From an uncultured Prevotella sp. (lineage in GTDB: Bacteria > Bacteroidota > Bacteroidia > Bacteroidales > Bacteroidaceae): a DNA stretch of 38,340 nucleotides. Positions within the stretch are counted from its first letter, which is position 1, and the number at the start of each line of letters is the position of its first letter. The position numbers were made by a program, and so were the translations under genes. The notes under the pieces are model-generated. The model was not told the origin of the DNA. It was given only the letters and a program-made list of their open reading frames with translations, and did no database searches. Below, one piece after another: positions 1-8,964 of this stretch. Where the stretch lies: contig CAKOVA010000017.1 in NCBI GenBank assembly GCA_934120735.1, positions 1-38,340 of the forward strand, read 5' to 3'.

Positions 1-20
1 CAAACATAAAGTTTTTCGGG

Positions 21-51
21 CAAAGGTAGTAAAGCTGGAAGCCCACACAAA
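21..51 (-). promoter_or_regulatory. Promoter reading left out of the window
   Basis: Read on the minus strand there is TTTG (48-51), 19 bases, then TACCTTTG (21-28). This matches the Bacteroidota sigma-ABfr pattern. It points to a gene beyond the left edge. In many Bacteroidales rpoD follows the htrA gene, so rpoD is a guess for the target; no coding sequence of it is visible here. Confidence 0.55.
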
Positions 52-100
52 GGCGGCTAAAGTTGGATGCTTACGAAACTTGCATTCTCTTCTTAACTAA

Positions 101-118
101 TATCTCTTTTGGGAGATA
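101..118 (-). terminator. Small hairpin after htrA, possible terminator
   Basis: TATCTCtttt and ggGAGATA form a 6-bp stem about 20 bases past the htrA stop codon. The T tract that follows on the minus strand is weak, so this may be only a partial terminator. Confidence 0.3.
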
Positions 119-137
119 CTTAACTTTGTTTAAAAGC

Positions 138-1595
138 TTATCGATTGACCGTCACAGCAAAGTAATCTCTCTTGCCAGATGGCCAGATGCCCTTGATGTA
201 AAGTACGGGATCTTTACTTGTTGATGCCTTTTTGACAGCTGTTTGTAAGTCGTCTAGCGTCTTCATAGGCATGTCATTCACCTCCAGAATGATGAAACCC
301 TTCGAGATGCCAGCCTCTTTTAGTGCCCCATTGTTAATTTTAATCACTTCCAAGCCGTAGCTCGTACGCATCTGTTGCTTCTGTGCTGAGGTTATTTCTC
401 TGAAGTTGCCTCCAAGCACATCAAGGTCTGCCACCTTGACAACGCTTGTGTTGCCCTGTGCATTTTTCAGCGTAACGGTCTTGGTGTTCTTTATCTTGTT
501 GTGCAGATAAGTAATGGTTATCTTCTCGCCTGGACGCTTGCTGTAGATAATTTCCTGCAACTCGGCCATCTTGTTAATCTTTTTGCCATCCAGATTGGTG
601 ATGACGTCGCCTTCTTGCAGTCCAGCTTCAGCACCCGCTCCTTCGCTCTCAACCTTGGCAACGTATACGCCAGAGTTGGTTCCCAGATCCACATCTTTAT
701 CCTGGTCTTTTTGCACGTTGATGTAGTTCAGCACGTCTTGCCCTTGAATTCCGAGCATTGCACGCTGCACTGTACCAAATTTCTTGAGGTCGCTCACCAC
801 TTTGTTCATGATGCTTGTCGGAATGGCGAATCCATAACCGGCATACGAACCCGTTTGAGAATACAGCATGGCATTGATGCCTACCAGCTCTCCTTGTGCG
901 TTAACCAAAGCACCACCCGAGTTGCCTGCGTTGATGGCAGCGTCGGTTTGGATAAAGCTTTCCACGCCATTGGCGTACAAAGATCTAGCTTTTGCACTGA
1001 CAATTCCAGCCGTTACTGTATTGTTTAGTCCAAATGGGTTGCCAACGGCAATGACCCATTCGCCAATTTTCAGTTTATCAGAGTCGCCAATGGGAAGGGT
1101 AGGAAGCTTGCTTCCTTCGATTTTGATGAGTGCCAGATCGGTAGTTTTGTCGGTACCAATCACTCTTGCTGAGAATTCTCTGTTATCTGTCAATGTGACA
1201 GTTAGTTCGTCAGCACCCTCAACCACGTGGTTATTTGTGACGATGTATCCGTCATCAGAAATCAAAACACCTGAACCTGTTGCTCTCTTCGGTGGAGTTT
1301 GCATTTGTCGCTTTTGTGTTCCACCTTGTCCTTGTCCAAAGAAATCGAATGGGAAGCCAAAGAAATCAGAGAATGGATTGCTAGGTACCTCCACGGTTCT
1401 GGTCTTCGAGTTCTGTACATATTTGATGTGAACCACTGCCGGCAACGCTTTATCAGCAGCATAAGTTAAGTCTACTGGTTGTCCTGCAGCGGGAACTTGA
1501 TCACCAGCTGCGTTCACCTTAACAAACGAGCCGGCAGAAAAAGCAAGTGCGATGAGGCACATTGCTGTTAGCAAATAGTTAGAATACTTTTTCAT
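138..1595 (-). CDS. htrA: Periplasmic serine protease, HtrA/DegP (Do) family
   Basis: This is an envelope protease and chaperone that degrades misfolded exported proteins. The 485-residue product opens with a signal peptide (about residues 1-29, ending VNAA). A trypsin-like domain follows with the catalytic triad H123 (in NNHVVEGAD), D153 (TDLALIK) and S226 (in the GNSGGALV motif). Two PDZ domains fill roughly residues 270-385 and 395-485. A Gly/Phe-rich stretch near residues 75-95 (FFGFPFDFFGQGQGG) is the LA-loop insert usual in the Do family. Length and domain order are normal for DegP/DegQ. The gene stands alone on its strand. A TAAATTTG box at 1690-1697 could drive it with a leader of roughly 90 bases. 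The start ATG is directly followed by MKK and the signal peptide, so it is secure. Which of the degP, degQ or htrA labels fits best cannot be settled from sequence alone. Confidence 0.96.
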   Translation of the reverse strand: MKKYSNYLLTAMCLIALAFSAGSFVKVNAAGDQVPAAGQPVDLTYAADKALPAVVHIKYVQNSKTRTVEVPSNPFSDFFGFPFDFFGQGQGGTQKRQMQTPPKRATGSGVLISDDGYIVTNNHVVEGADELTVTLTDNREFSARVIGTDKTTDLALIKIEGSKLPTLPIGDSDKLKIGEWVIAVGNPFGLNNTVTAGIVSAKARSLYANGVESFIQTDAAINAGNSGGALVNAQGELVGINAMLYSQTGSYAGYGFAIPTSIMNKVVSDLKKFGTVQRAMLGIQGQDVLNYINVQKDQDKDVDLGTNSGVYVAKVESEGAGAEAGLQEGDVITNLDGKKINKMAELQEIIYSKRPGEKITITYLHNKIKNTKTVTLKNAQGNTSVVKVADLDVLGGNFREITSAQKQQMRTSYGLEVIKINNGALKEAGISKGFIILEVNDMPMKTLDDLQTAVKKASTSKDPVLYIKGIWPSGKRDYFAVTVNR

Positions 1596-2017
1596 TTAAA
1601 TATGATTTAATTGTTCTTTATTTCTTTCATCGAGAATGTTCTGCCTGATAACTGGCAAGCAACATTTTGTCATTTGTTTATAACTGATGCAAATTTAAGC
1701 GCAAAAAACGTTAATCTGCCATTTTGTCCAGTTTCTTTATTCCAATTTAACAATTTGTTTTAACACATTAACGGCTCTTAAGTCATTGTCATGCGTTTTT
1801 ACAAATATTGAAGATTCCAGGGCCTGTGTTTTTCAATTATCCTCAAAGATTTAGGTTCGTCCAAACGATTAAACGATGACCATGTCAGACGTTTGGACGC
1901 TTGTGTATAATTGTTTTCTATTGGTGTGCTTCCTCTTTGTACTTCAATGGCCTAGAAGTAAAAACTATTTGTTTCCACTCTTCATCTCTTTATTTTTTAC
2001 TATCTTTGCGCTCATAA
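1596..2017. other. Intergenic region between htrA and RNase P RNA
   Basis: No convincing gene is seen in this stretch. It holds the divergent control regions: a TAAATTTG box on the minus strand (1690-1697) facing htrA and a TATCTTTG box on the plus strand (2001-2008) facing the RNase P RNA. An open frame that starts at 1876 runs into the RNase P RNA and is judged to be chance. Confidence 0.6.
2001..2008 (+). promoter_or_regulatory. -7 box of the RNase P RNA gene
   Basis: TATCTTTG fits the Bacteroidota -7 consensus TAnnTTTG and ends about 10 bases before the P1 helix of the RNase P RNA. A good TTTG -33 element at the usual 19-21 base spacing is not obvious. Confidence 0.6.
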
Positions 2018-2380
2018 GTAAGTGTTCCGGCTCTGCCGCTGGTATCTTTTGGATGCGAGAGGAAAGTCCGGGCAACACAGGACGCTCCACTTCTGAAACT
2101 AGAAGCTATTGGTGACAGTAGGTGTCGGTAGAAGAGAATAACCGCCCGCAAGGGTAAGGGTGAGAAGGTGGTGTAAGAGACCACCAGCTGATGGGTGATC
2201 ATCAGGCTGTACCATCTGGAGGTTGCAAGTTCGCGTATACCATTGTTTGAAGGTTGTCCGCCTAAACGTTCGCGTACAATGGAGGGTAGAATGCTAGAGT
2301 TGGAGGGCGACTTCCAAAGTAGATAAATGGCAGAGCGCCAACATCGTTGGTTACAGAACCCGGCTTATAGGAACACTTCT
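2018..2380 (+). ncRNA. rnpB: RNase P RNA, bacterial class A
   Basis: This is the catalytic RNA of ribonuclease P, which removes 5' leaders from tRNA precursors. The hallmark GAGGAAAGTCCGGGC core segment (2058-2072) and the 3' universal segment ACAGAACCCGGCTTATAG (2353-2370) are both present. The ends close in a perfect 9-bp P1 helix: AAGTGTTCC at 2020-2028 pairs with GGAACACTT at 2370-2378, which fixes the ends to within a few bases. The length of about 360 bases is normal. It lies just 5' of the yihY-like gene, and a small hairpin (2412-2436) separates the two. Confidence 0.97.
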
Positions 2381-2411
2381 TATTTTTATGAAATCAAATA
2401 GCATCACCAAG

Positions 2412-2436
2412 ACAAGACATTAGAGCTTTGTCTTGT
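2412..2436 (+). other. Hairpin between rnpB and the YihY-like gene
   Basis: ACAAGACA (2412-2419) and TGTCTTGT (2429-2436) form a perfect 8-bp stem with a 9-base loop, just before the ATG at 2452. No T tract follows, so it is not a classical terminator. It could be a processing or leader structure. Confidence 0.4.
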
Positions 2437-2451
2437 AATGAAGTACAACCT

Positions 2452-3813
2452 ATGAACAAGTATATACAGCAAGTTCAGCGTTTCCTGACAGTAGATATTT
2501 GGCGCATTACACCCAAAGACGTGTCGCCTTTGCAATATCTGCTCATTAGCATCGTCAAAAAACTATCGTTAGCTGTCAAGTTCTTCCTCACCAAGGGAAC
2601 GGGCGATTTAGCTGCCGCACTAACTTATTCTACGTTGTTGGCCATTGTTCCCATCTGTGCGGTAGTGTTTGCGGTGGCGCGAGGTTTTGGTTTTTCTAAG
2701 TACATTGAACAGTGGTTCCGCAATGCCTTGTCAGGGCAGTCGCAGGCAGCTGAGATTATTATTGGCTTTGTTAATTCGTATTTGGTGCACACACAGAGTG
2801 GCGTTATCCTTGGCGTTGGCTTACTCTTCATGCTGTGGACGGTGCTTCGGTTAACGCGAACGATTGAGCAAACTTTCAACAACATTTGGCAGGTGAAGCA
2901 CGAACGCACGCTGTTCCGTACCGTCACCGACTATCTTGCCATGGTCTTTTTAATGCCCATCTTGATTGTCTTGATTTCTGGTATCTCCATCTTCATGACC
3001 GCATTCGTCGATCGTGCGCAAGGCTATATGCTGCTAGCACCCATGTTGCAGATAGGGTTGAAGGTGATGCCTTTTGTCATCATGTCGTGCGTGTTCATAG
3101 GTTTGTATATCTTCATGCCCAACACCAAGGTCAAGATTACCGCAGCCATCGTGCCTGGCATCCTCGCCGGCGTGGCCATGCAGGTGCTTCAGTTGTTCTA
3201 TATCCATGGCCAGATGCTGCTGTCCAGTTACAATGCCATTTACGGATCGTTTGCCGCACTGCCATTGTTCATGCTCTGGGTGCAGATATCGTGGACCATT
3301 TGCTTGTTTGGCGCACAATTGTGCTACACCAATCAGAACTTGGAAGATTTAGCCTTTATGGCCAATCCAAATGAAATCAGTCATCGCTATCGGCTCTTGA
3401 TGAGTGCCGTGCTACTCAGCAAGATATGCAACCGATTCGTTGAGGGGAAGAAACCTTATACCGCTCTTGAATTAAAATTGGAAACAAATATCCCGATTCG
3501 CGTCACCAACGACTTGTTGTACAATTTGACAGAGGTGAATCTCATCAATTCGAGTGTTTGCCATGAAGATCATGATGGCGACTTAATCTACCAGCCCGCA
3601 CAGACGTTGGATCATATAACGGTAGGCGACATGGTTGATAGATTGGAAGCATTGGGGCGGTGGGACATGCAACTTGATTTGCACGAGCAACTCACTTCAA
3701 CGGATTGGAAGCATCTGTTTGACTTACGTAAGACCTATTTGGATCAGCTACGAGATGTTCCAATCAGGGCGTTGTTCCCCCAAGAAGTCATGCAAACAAA
3801 TAATAATGCGTGA
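2452..3813 (+). CDS. YihY/BrkB-family inner-membrane protein
   Basis: This is a member of the UPF0761 (YihY, formerly misnamed RNase BN) family, whose biochemical role is not established. After a short cytosolic start, the product has about six hydrophobic membrane segments spread over roughly residues 40-290. They include the family-typical stretch around LAAALTYSTLLAIVP near residue 60 and the GSFAALPLFMLWVQISW segment near residue 270. A soluble C-terminal tail of about 140 residues follows and is rich in charged residues. Such tails are common in Bacteroidota members and resemble a small DNA-binding-like fold, but nothing decisive is visible. The ATG at 2452 (MNKYIQQ) is preferred over an in-frame TTG at 2428, because the TTG lies inside a hairpin that follows the RNase P RNA. 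Length 453 residues. Confidence 0.85.
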   Translation: MNKYIQQVQRFLTVDIWRITPKDVSPLQYLLISIVKKLSLAVKFFLTKGTGDLAAALTYSTLLAIVPICAVVFAVARGFGFSKYIEQWFRNALSGQSQAAEIIIGFVNSYLVHTQSGVILGVGLLFMLWTVLRLTRTIEQTFNNIWQVKHERTLFRTVTDYLAMVFLMPILIVLISGISIFMTAFVDRAQGYMLLAPMLQIGLKVMPFVIMSCVFIGLYIFMPNTKVKITAAIVPGILAGVAMQVLQLFYIHGQMLLSSYNAIYGSFAALPLFMLWVQISWTICLFGAQLCYTNQNLEDLAFMANPNEISHRYRLLMSAVLLSKICNRFVEGKKPYTALELKLETNIPIRVTNDLLYNLTEVNLINSSVCHEDHDGDLIYQPAQTLDHITVGDMVDRLEALGRWDMQLDLHEQLTSTDWKHLFDLRKTYLDQLRDVPIRALFPQEVMQTNNNA

Positions 3814-3921
3814 AAATACCCGTTATTTAATTAGGTATTGGTATCTTACCAGCCAATTATAAACTAAATGATTGTTGAGTTTAATCTGCTTCATCATTAT
3901 AATAGTAGAAAGGATTAACGT

Positions 3922-4335
3922 ATGGAAATGAATTTGCCAGATTTTATGAAGTATAAAGACAAGTTCTCTAACTCTGGTTTTGTCGAGAAAATATCACGCA
4001 TTGCAAAGCGTGCGGGTGCAAAGCTTGTCTATGCCGCACTCATTCTTTATTACACCTTAGAGAACGACAAGGTGTCGGTTAGGGATAAAGCCATCATCAT
4101 TGGAGCGTTGGGCTATCTCATCAGTCCACTTGACGTGGTGCCAGATGCCATCCCTATCGCAGGCCTCAGTGACGACTTGGCGGTATTGATTTACGTACTC
4201 CATAAGGTTTGGGGTGAGGTTTCTGACGAGGTCAAGCAAAAGGCCAAGGCAAAGATGAGTCAGTGGTTCGACCTTGATGAGATCAGCTCGGCCGACGATA
4301 TCTTTACTGAACGTCCCGAAGACACGCCTGTTTAG
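3922..4335 (+). CDS. YkvA-like DUF1232 membrane protein
   Basis: This small protein of 137 residues belongs to the DUF1232 (YkvA) family, whose function is unknown. The defining segment is ALGYLISPLDVVPDAIPIAG at about residues 67-86, followed by LSDDLAVLIYVL. It contains the conserved SPLDxxPD and DD motifs between two hydrophobic segments. The N-terminal 40 residues are basic and the C terminus is acidic. The gene lies 108 bases after the YihY-like gene on the same strand and may share its transcript. No clear promoter box is seen in the gap. Confidence 0.85.
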   Translation: MEMNLPDFMKYKDKFSNSGFVEKISRIAKRAGAKLVYAALILYYTLENDKVSVRDKAIIIGALGYLISPLDVVPDAIPIAGLSDDLAVLIYVLHKVWGEVSDEVKQKAKAKMSQWFDLDEISSADDIFTERPEDTPV

Positions 4336-5155
4336 AAGGCTGTACAGCTTGCCGTTACATTTTAAAAGAATGTAAGATAAGAGTTCTTGTTGCTGTGCTA
4401 AAAATTCTTTGTTGGGCCTAAAGGCTTGAAAGACGTAAACCGTTCTTTTGCTTTTTGTCATCCAGCCGCGTAGCCTTTCACCGTGTTACACCTCATTACC
4501 ATTAAGCATACAAACCTGTGTGGGTACTGGATTCGTGTCTGATAGATGATGAATTTTCTTGACAACCAACTTCTCTGTGCTTGGCTTATTTGCAAGTAGG
4601 ATCTATCTGTTATCGCAAATAAGCCAAATATAAGCAGATTTCGTATGTACCTATAATACAATTCGTTACCCGAATATCGTACTCTTTCGCCCATCTTTTT
4701 CATCATCTTTCCTGCCAAAAGCATAGCTTTTGGGCTTTAATATGCATGCTCTTGTGAGTCAATCGCCTATCTATTAACAGGTAAAGTGATGCTTGTAGTG
4801 CAATAAAAGCATTGCTTTTTGCTGTCAGCATCCAGTTTCATCCTATCAAATCTCGTTAATTTGCTTCCTCTCTGCCTATCGTTTTTTGCTAGAATGAATG
4901 TTTTCATGGGGCGTTTTAAGGGCAAAAAACGGTTAAAAAATCGTACATTTCTTGGACTTTGTGGCTTGAGGCATATCTTTGTTTTAGTGTTGTTATCACG
5001 GACAGGGTTATCGTTTTGCTCAATTAGTCGTGGTATCATAGCAAGAACAAACAGTCGTTGTGCGTATTTTTCCGAAGGGAAAAGGAAAGAGGGTAGAAGC
5101 ATTGGGGCAAGATAAAAGAAGATGTGTAATTTGTATTTTTTTCACATTGAAATTG
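4336..5155. other. Gene-free stretch of about 820 bases with small inverted repeats
   Basis: No reading frame here looks like a real protein; the open frames that exist are short, low in complexity and without family motifs. What can be seen is structural. A perfect 13-bp inverted repeat lies at 4581-4593 and 4615-4627. Two near-identical 15-base palindromes, AAAAGCATAGCTTTT (4717-4731) and AAAAGCATTGCTTTT (4805-4819), lie 88 bases apart. No tRNA signature was found. It may be decayed coding DNA or hold an unrecognised small RNA. Confidence 0.5.
4581..4627. repeat. Perfect 13-bp inverted repeat
   Basis: TTGGCTTATTTGC (4581-4593) is matched exactly by its reverse complement GCAAATAAGCCAA (4615-4627), with a 21-base loop. 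It could form a strong hairpin in RNA from either strand, or be the remnant ends of a miniature element. Confidence 0.6.
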
Positions 5156-5186
5156 TTGTATCATTCTTTTATTTTCTGTATCTTTG
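5156..5186 (+). promoter_or_regulatory. Promoter of the desulfoferrodoxin gene
   Basis: TTG (5156-5158), 20 bases, then TATCTTTG (5179-5186) matches the Bacteroidota promoter pattern. The start codon at 5216 is about 30 bases downstream of the -7 box, giving a short leader. Confidence 0.75.
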
Positions 5187-5215
5187 TCATATCAACATTA
5201 TAGAATACTAAGATT

Positions 5216-5593
5216 ATGACAAAAAGAAACGAGATTTACAAATGTGAAAAGTGTGGTAACATGGTTGAAGTGGTGAATGAGGCTGCTGGTGAACTTACTT
5301 GTTGTGGTGCTCCTATGAAACTTTTGAAGGAGAACACCGTTGACGCTGCGACGGAAAAGCACGTTCCTGTGATTGAAAAGATAGAAGGTGGCTACCGTGT
5401 AACCGTGGGTGAGGTAGAGCATCCGATGACGGAGGAACACTACATCCAGTGGATTGAGCTGATTACACCGACCGAAGTCCTTCGCAAACATCTCAAACCA
5501 TCAGACAAACCAGTGGCTGAGTTCAAGACCTGTGCAACAGAAGTTTGTGCACGTGAATACTGCAATTTGCACGGTTTGTGGAAAGCAGAATAA
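5216..5593 (+). CDS. dfx: Desulfoferrodoxin (superoxide reductase), two-centre class
   Basis: This cytosolic iron protein reduces superoxide to peroxide without making oxygen, a common defence in anaerobes. The 125-residue product has both metal centres. Centre I (desulforedoxin-like FeCys4) uses C10, C13, C29 and C30. Centre II (FeHis4Cys) uses H49 within EKHVP, H69, H75, C116 and H119 in the C-terminal YCNLHG motif. E47 and K48 at the active site are present. All ligands are intact, so the protein should be functional. It has its own promoter (5156-5186) and a strong terminator (5627-5660), so it is probably transcribed alone. Confidence 0.96.
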   Translation: MTKRNEIYKCEKCGNMVEVVNEAAGELTCCGAPMKLLKENTVDAATEKHVPVIEKIEGGYRVTVGEVEHPMTEEHYIQWIELITPTEVLRKHLKPSDKPVAEFKTCATEVCAREYCNLHGLWKAE

Positions 5594-5626
5594 GACATTG
5601 ATTTGTCTTTAGCTTTGAATTAAATA

Positions 5627-5660
5627 AAAAGAGACAATCACCAGCGTGGTTGTCTCTTTT
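5627..5660 (+). terminator. Strong, probably bidirectional terminator
   Basis: AAAAGAGACAA (5627-5637) pairs with TTGTCTCTTTT (5650-5660). The inner bases TCAC/GTGG extend the stem to about 15 bp with a 4-base loop. A T-rich tract follows on the plus strand and an A-rich tract precedes it, so it can end both dfx and the convergent acyl-CoA ligase gene. Confidence 0.85.
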
Positions 5661-5706
5661 CTTTCACTTTCAGTTTCTTCTTATTCTGCAAGGCTGAAAA
5701 ACGCCT

Positions 5707-7383
5707 CTATGCCTCATGTGCGTTCTGATAAAGATATCTTTTGATGCTCTGCTTCGGCGTTTTTTCAAACTCTTCATCATGTAATCTGATGGCACTAAGC
5801 TTGCTATAGGCAGGTAAATCCTCGTTCAGTTGCAGCCTGTTTTGTTCCATGATTTCATCAAGATCCAATCTGTTGAGCCCAATAGATTCAGCTTCTTCCA
5901 TGTCGGGGCATACCAATCCCACCAGTTTGTCGTTTTCTTGAATCACCACACTCTCGCTGACCATGGGCATGGCGTTGAGCCTATCTTCGATTTCTTCAGG
6001 GTAAATGTTTTGCCCACTCGCACCCAACAGCATGTTCTTCAAGCGTCCTTTGATGAAAATGTTACCTTCGGCATCCATTGTTCCTAAGTCGCCAGTGTGA
6101 TACCAGCCATCAGCATCCAGTGCTTCTGCTGTTGCTTCAGGATTCTTGTAATAGCCCAGCATCACGTTTGTGCCTCTTGCCCATATCTCACCGGGAACGT
6201 TCTCTGGATCGTTGCTGTTGATCTTTACTTCCATGTGATAGGCTGCACGACCGCAACTGCCAGGGACAAATGTCTTGTGGTCGGCGTATGCGATGATAGG
6301 GGCACACTCGGTTGTGCCGTATCCAACGGTATATGGGAAACCTATCTTCTGCAAGAAATTCTCAATGTCCTTATTGAAAGCAGCACCGCCAATAATGACT
6401 TCATGGAAATTTGCACCAAAGGCGTTGATGACCTCCTGTCCAATCTTCTCATGAATTTTTGTATTGATGACCGGCATGCTGAGTAACAGCTTCATCAAGT
6501 TGTTCTGTATCTTTGGGAAAACCCGCTTTCTAATAATCTTCTCGATGACCAACGGTACGGCAATAATTAAGGTTGGCTTGATTTCAGCGAATGCTTGAGC
6601 AATGACGGCTGGGCTCGGCAGACGGGTAAGATAGAAGATGTGGCAGCCCGTAATAAACTCATAAATAAACTCAAAGGCCATGCCATACATGTGAGCCATG
6701 GGCAGAATGCTTAACACATGATCGCCTTCGCGCATGATGCCGCTCAACTCGTGCTGGGCAAAGTCTGCGTTTCCCCACATGGCACGATAGGGAATCATCA
6801 CGCCTTTCGAGAATCCTGTCGTTCCGCTGGTGTAGTTAATCAGTGCCAACTCTTCTGGATTCTGCTCTATATAGTAGTTGACATGTTCTGGTCTGAAGTA
6901 CTTAGGATACTTTTTACCGAACATCTCGTTAAGATGTTCTCGGGCGTATGTCAACTTCTCTGTTCTCGAAACGAACAACGAATAATCGGGAATATAGACG
7001 ATTCCTTCCAAGTCTGGCATCTCTTTTTCGTCGATGACGGTTGCTACAACGTCGCCAACGAACAGCAATTTTGCCTCGCTGTGATTGACAATGTTGTGTA
7101 TTTGTTCGGCAGTAAACTCGTGCAGAATGGGAACAGCAACGGCTCCATAAGTCAGTGTTGCTAAAAATGCGCATGCCCAAGCCGAGCTATTTCGGCCACA
7201 AAGTGCGATTTTATCACCCTTCTCAATACCGCTGTTCTCAAACAAGATATGCAGCTTTTCTATTTTACGAGCCACATCATGATACTGTAGAGTAATACCT
7301 CTATAGTCAGTCAGGGCATCCAAAGTCCAGTGGTCGATGATGCTCTTTTGGATGAGAGCATTAAAACTCTGAATTTCTTTCAT
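5707..7383 (-). CDS. AMP-binding acyl-CoA ligase (long-chain fatty acid-CoA ligase type)
   Basis: This enzyme is expected to activate a fatty or other carboxylic acid with ATP and then form the CoA thioester. The 558-residue protein is a complete ANL-superfamily member. The phosphate-binding motif YTSGTTGFSKG is at about residues 184-194. GYGTTECAP in the middle, YHTGDLG and KGRLKNMLLGASGQNIYPEE complete the A5, A7 and A8-type motifs. A C-terminal lysine suited to the adenylation role sits in KTPKQSIKRY. No signal peptide is present, so it acts in the cytosol or at the inner membrane face. A good promoter (7495-7525) lies 110 bases upstream, and the bidirectional terminator at 5627-5660 lies downstream. 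The exact acid substrate cannot be read from sequence. Confidence 0.92.
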   Translation of the reverse strand: MKEIQSFNALIQKSIIDHWTLDALTDYRGITLQYHDVARKIEKLHILFENSGIEKGDKIALCGRNSSAWACAFLATLTYGAVAVPILHEFTAEQIHNIVNHSEAKLLFVGDVVATVIDEKEMPDLEGIVYIPDYSLFVSRTEKLTYAREHLNEMFGKKYPKYFRPEHVNYYIEQNPEELALINYTSGTTGFSKGVMIPYRAMWGNADFAQHELSGIMREGDHVLSILPMAHMYGMAFEFIYEFITGCHIFYLTRLPSPAVIAQAFAEIKPTLIIAVPLVIEKIIRKRVFPKIQNNLMKLLLSMPVINTKIHEKIGQEVINAFGANFHEVIIGGAAFNKDIENFLQKIGFPYTVGYGTTECAPIIAYADHKTFVPGSCGRAAYHMEVKINSNDPENVPGEIWARGTNVMLGYYKNPEATAEALDADGWYHTGDLGTMDAEGNIFIKGRLKNMLLGASGQNIYPEEIEDRLNAMPMVSESVVIQENDKLVGLVCPDMEEAESIGLNRLDLDEIMEQNRLQLNEDLPAYSKLSAIRLHDEEFEKTPKQSIKRYLYQNAHEA

Positions 7384-7494
7384 GCTTCTTTCTATTTATC
7401 TTAGTTGGATTTTATTTCTGATGTGAAAATCATTAAGTTGAAATTTTCGGTGTCAGTGTAAATAATTCTATTGCACAATATTTAAGTATGTGTG

Positions 7495-7525
7495 CAAAGA
7501 TAATGTCTTATTTGCACATGTACAA
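7495..7525 (-). promoter_or_regulatory. Promoter of the acyl-CoA ligase gene
   Basis: On the minus strand TTG (7523-7525), 20 bases, then TATCTTTG (7495-7502) fits the Bacteroidota consensus. The leader to the start codon is a little over 100 bases. Confidence 0.75.
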
Positions 7526-7678
7526 GAAAAATGTGCATGTTTTTTCGTTATATTCAATACATATTTAATGTTTTGATAACTTATCTTCATGGCACTAAAA
7601 GATAAAAGCAAGTCTGCCGTCACGAAAATGTCATGTTAAAGTAGCAGCTGGAAAATAGCGTCGAAAGTGTGAAAGTAC

Positions 7679-8926
7679 CTATTCGTACCTCATGGATTTG
7701 GCCGGATGTATGTGGGAAATGAGGTAGCTGGGGGCTATTAAAACCACAACACTGATTAAGAGTGTAGCCACGTTTAGCAGTAATAAAACGGGGATATTGA
7801 TTTCGACAGGTACCGTTGTTACATAATAAGTTTGTGGATCCAGACCGACTAAGCCTGTGTATTTTTGCAATAAAACCAACCCAATGCCGATAAGATTACC
7901 GATGAGAAGACCGCGCGTAATGATAAAGACGGCAAACCATAAGAACGTATGTCTAATCATCGCGTTCTTGGCTCCCATGGCTTTCAGTACGCCAATCATG
8001 GTAACACGTTCGAGAATAATGATGAGAAGTCCTGAAATCATGGTCACTCCGGCCACGGCAATCATCAAAGCAAGAATGATCCAAACGTTCAGATCGAGCA
8101 GATCAAGCCATGAGAAAATCTGGGGACTGATATCTCTGATGGTCTTCGAGGAATATGTTTCCCCGTATTGATCTACCGTTCTGTTTAAGCGATTGATGAA
8201 GATTGCTTCTGTTTCATCCACCTTATTGAAGTCTTTCACCGTGATTTCAGCACCTGAAACCTGATCTTTTTCCCAGCCATTAAGCTTTACAGCCGTGTAA
8301 AGGTCTATAAAGCAGGTGACATCATCATATTGAGCCAGGTTGGTTTGATAGATACCCGCAATGGTAAATCGCCTCACTCTGACCCCAGCGTGGTCAATGA
8401 AATAAGCAAATATCCTGTCACCTGTTTGTAATTTCAGCTTCTTTGCCATTGACATGGACAGCAATATTTTGTTGCTGCTTTTTGTGTCAGAGAAGGCAGG
8501 AATACTTCCTTCTATCAGATTTTGGTGGATAAAGGTGGAGTCAAAGTCGGGTCCAACTCCTTTAAAAACTACGCCAAGGAAGTCGGAGTCGGTCTTCAGC
8601 ACCCCTTGTTTGGTTGCAAATCGTTGAACATGTTCTACGCCTTGTGTGTTTTTCAGCACCTTGAGCAAGGAGTCTGTCATCTGAATGGGATACGATTCTG
8701 AGGTCTGCAGCGTCATGAAGTTAGCCACTTGGATGTGGCTTCCAAATCCAATGACCTTCGCACTGACAGCATGTTTGAAACCAAACACCACGCAGACAGA
8801 AACAATCATCACAGCAAGACCGATGGCAATGCCAGCGGTAGCAATCCTAATGGCAGGCTTGGAAACCTCGGCCTTGTCACCGTTTACACTGTAAATTCTT
8901 CTTGCTATGAATAAAGGTAAGTTCAT
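7679..8926 (-). CDS. ABC transporter permease, LolC/LolE-FtsX type
   Basis: This is a transmembrane subunit of an ABC system of the lipoprotein-releasing (LolCE) and MacB/FtsX class. The 415-residue protein has the family layout. One membrane helix sits near residues 25-50 (IATAGIAIGLAVMIVSVCVV). A periplasmic domain of about 220 residues follows, then three helices at roughly residues 275-305, 330-355 and 375-405. The start MNLPLFIARRIY is characteristic of LolE-like proteins. No partner ATPase or second permease is next to it; the gene upstream is an aminotransferase 85 bases away. A complex inverted-repeat structure (8965-9002) sits in that gap. In Bacteroidota a single permease of this kind often acts as a homodimer, which is likely but not shown here. 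Confidence 0.88.
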   Translation of the reverse strand: MNLPLFIARRIYSVNGDKAEVSKPAIRIATAGIAIGLAVMIVSVCVVFGFKHAVSAKVIGFGSHIQVANFMTLQTSESYPIQMTDSLLKVLKNTQGVEHVQRFATKQGVLKTDSDFLGVVFKGVGPDFDSTFIHQNLIEGSIPAFSDTKSSNKILLSMSMAKKLKLQTGDRIFAYFIDHAGVRVRRFTIAGIYQTNLAQYDDVTCFIDLYTAVKLNGWEKDQVSGAEITVKDFNKVDETEAIFINRLNRTVDQYGETYSSKTIRDISPQIFSWLDLLDLNVWIILALMIAVAGVTMISGLLIIILERVTMIGVLKAMGAKNAMIRHTFLWFAVFIITRGLLIGNLIGIGLVLLQKYTGLVGLDPQTYYVTTVPVEINIPVLLLLNVATLLISVVVLIAPSYLISHIHPAKSMRYE

Positions 8927-8964
8927 ATCTGGCTCTGTCGTTATTGGATGGTGTCATTTGGCGC

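Noticed and set aside
1876..2115. Open frame of 79 codons on the plus strand before and inside the RNase P RNA
   Set aside because: It runs through the promoter box and the first helix of the RNase P RNA, and the peptide shows no family pattern.
4458..5115. Several open frames of 80-110 codons on both strands in the gap before dfx
   Set aside because: They overlap one another on opposite strands, have odd composition and lack any signal or domain; judged to be chance.
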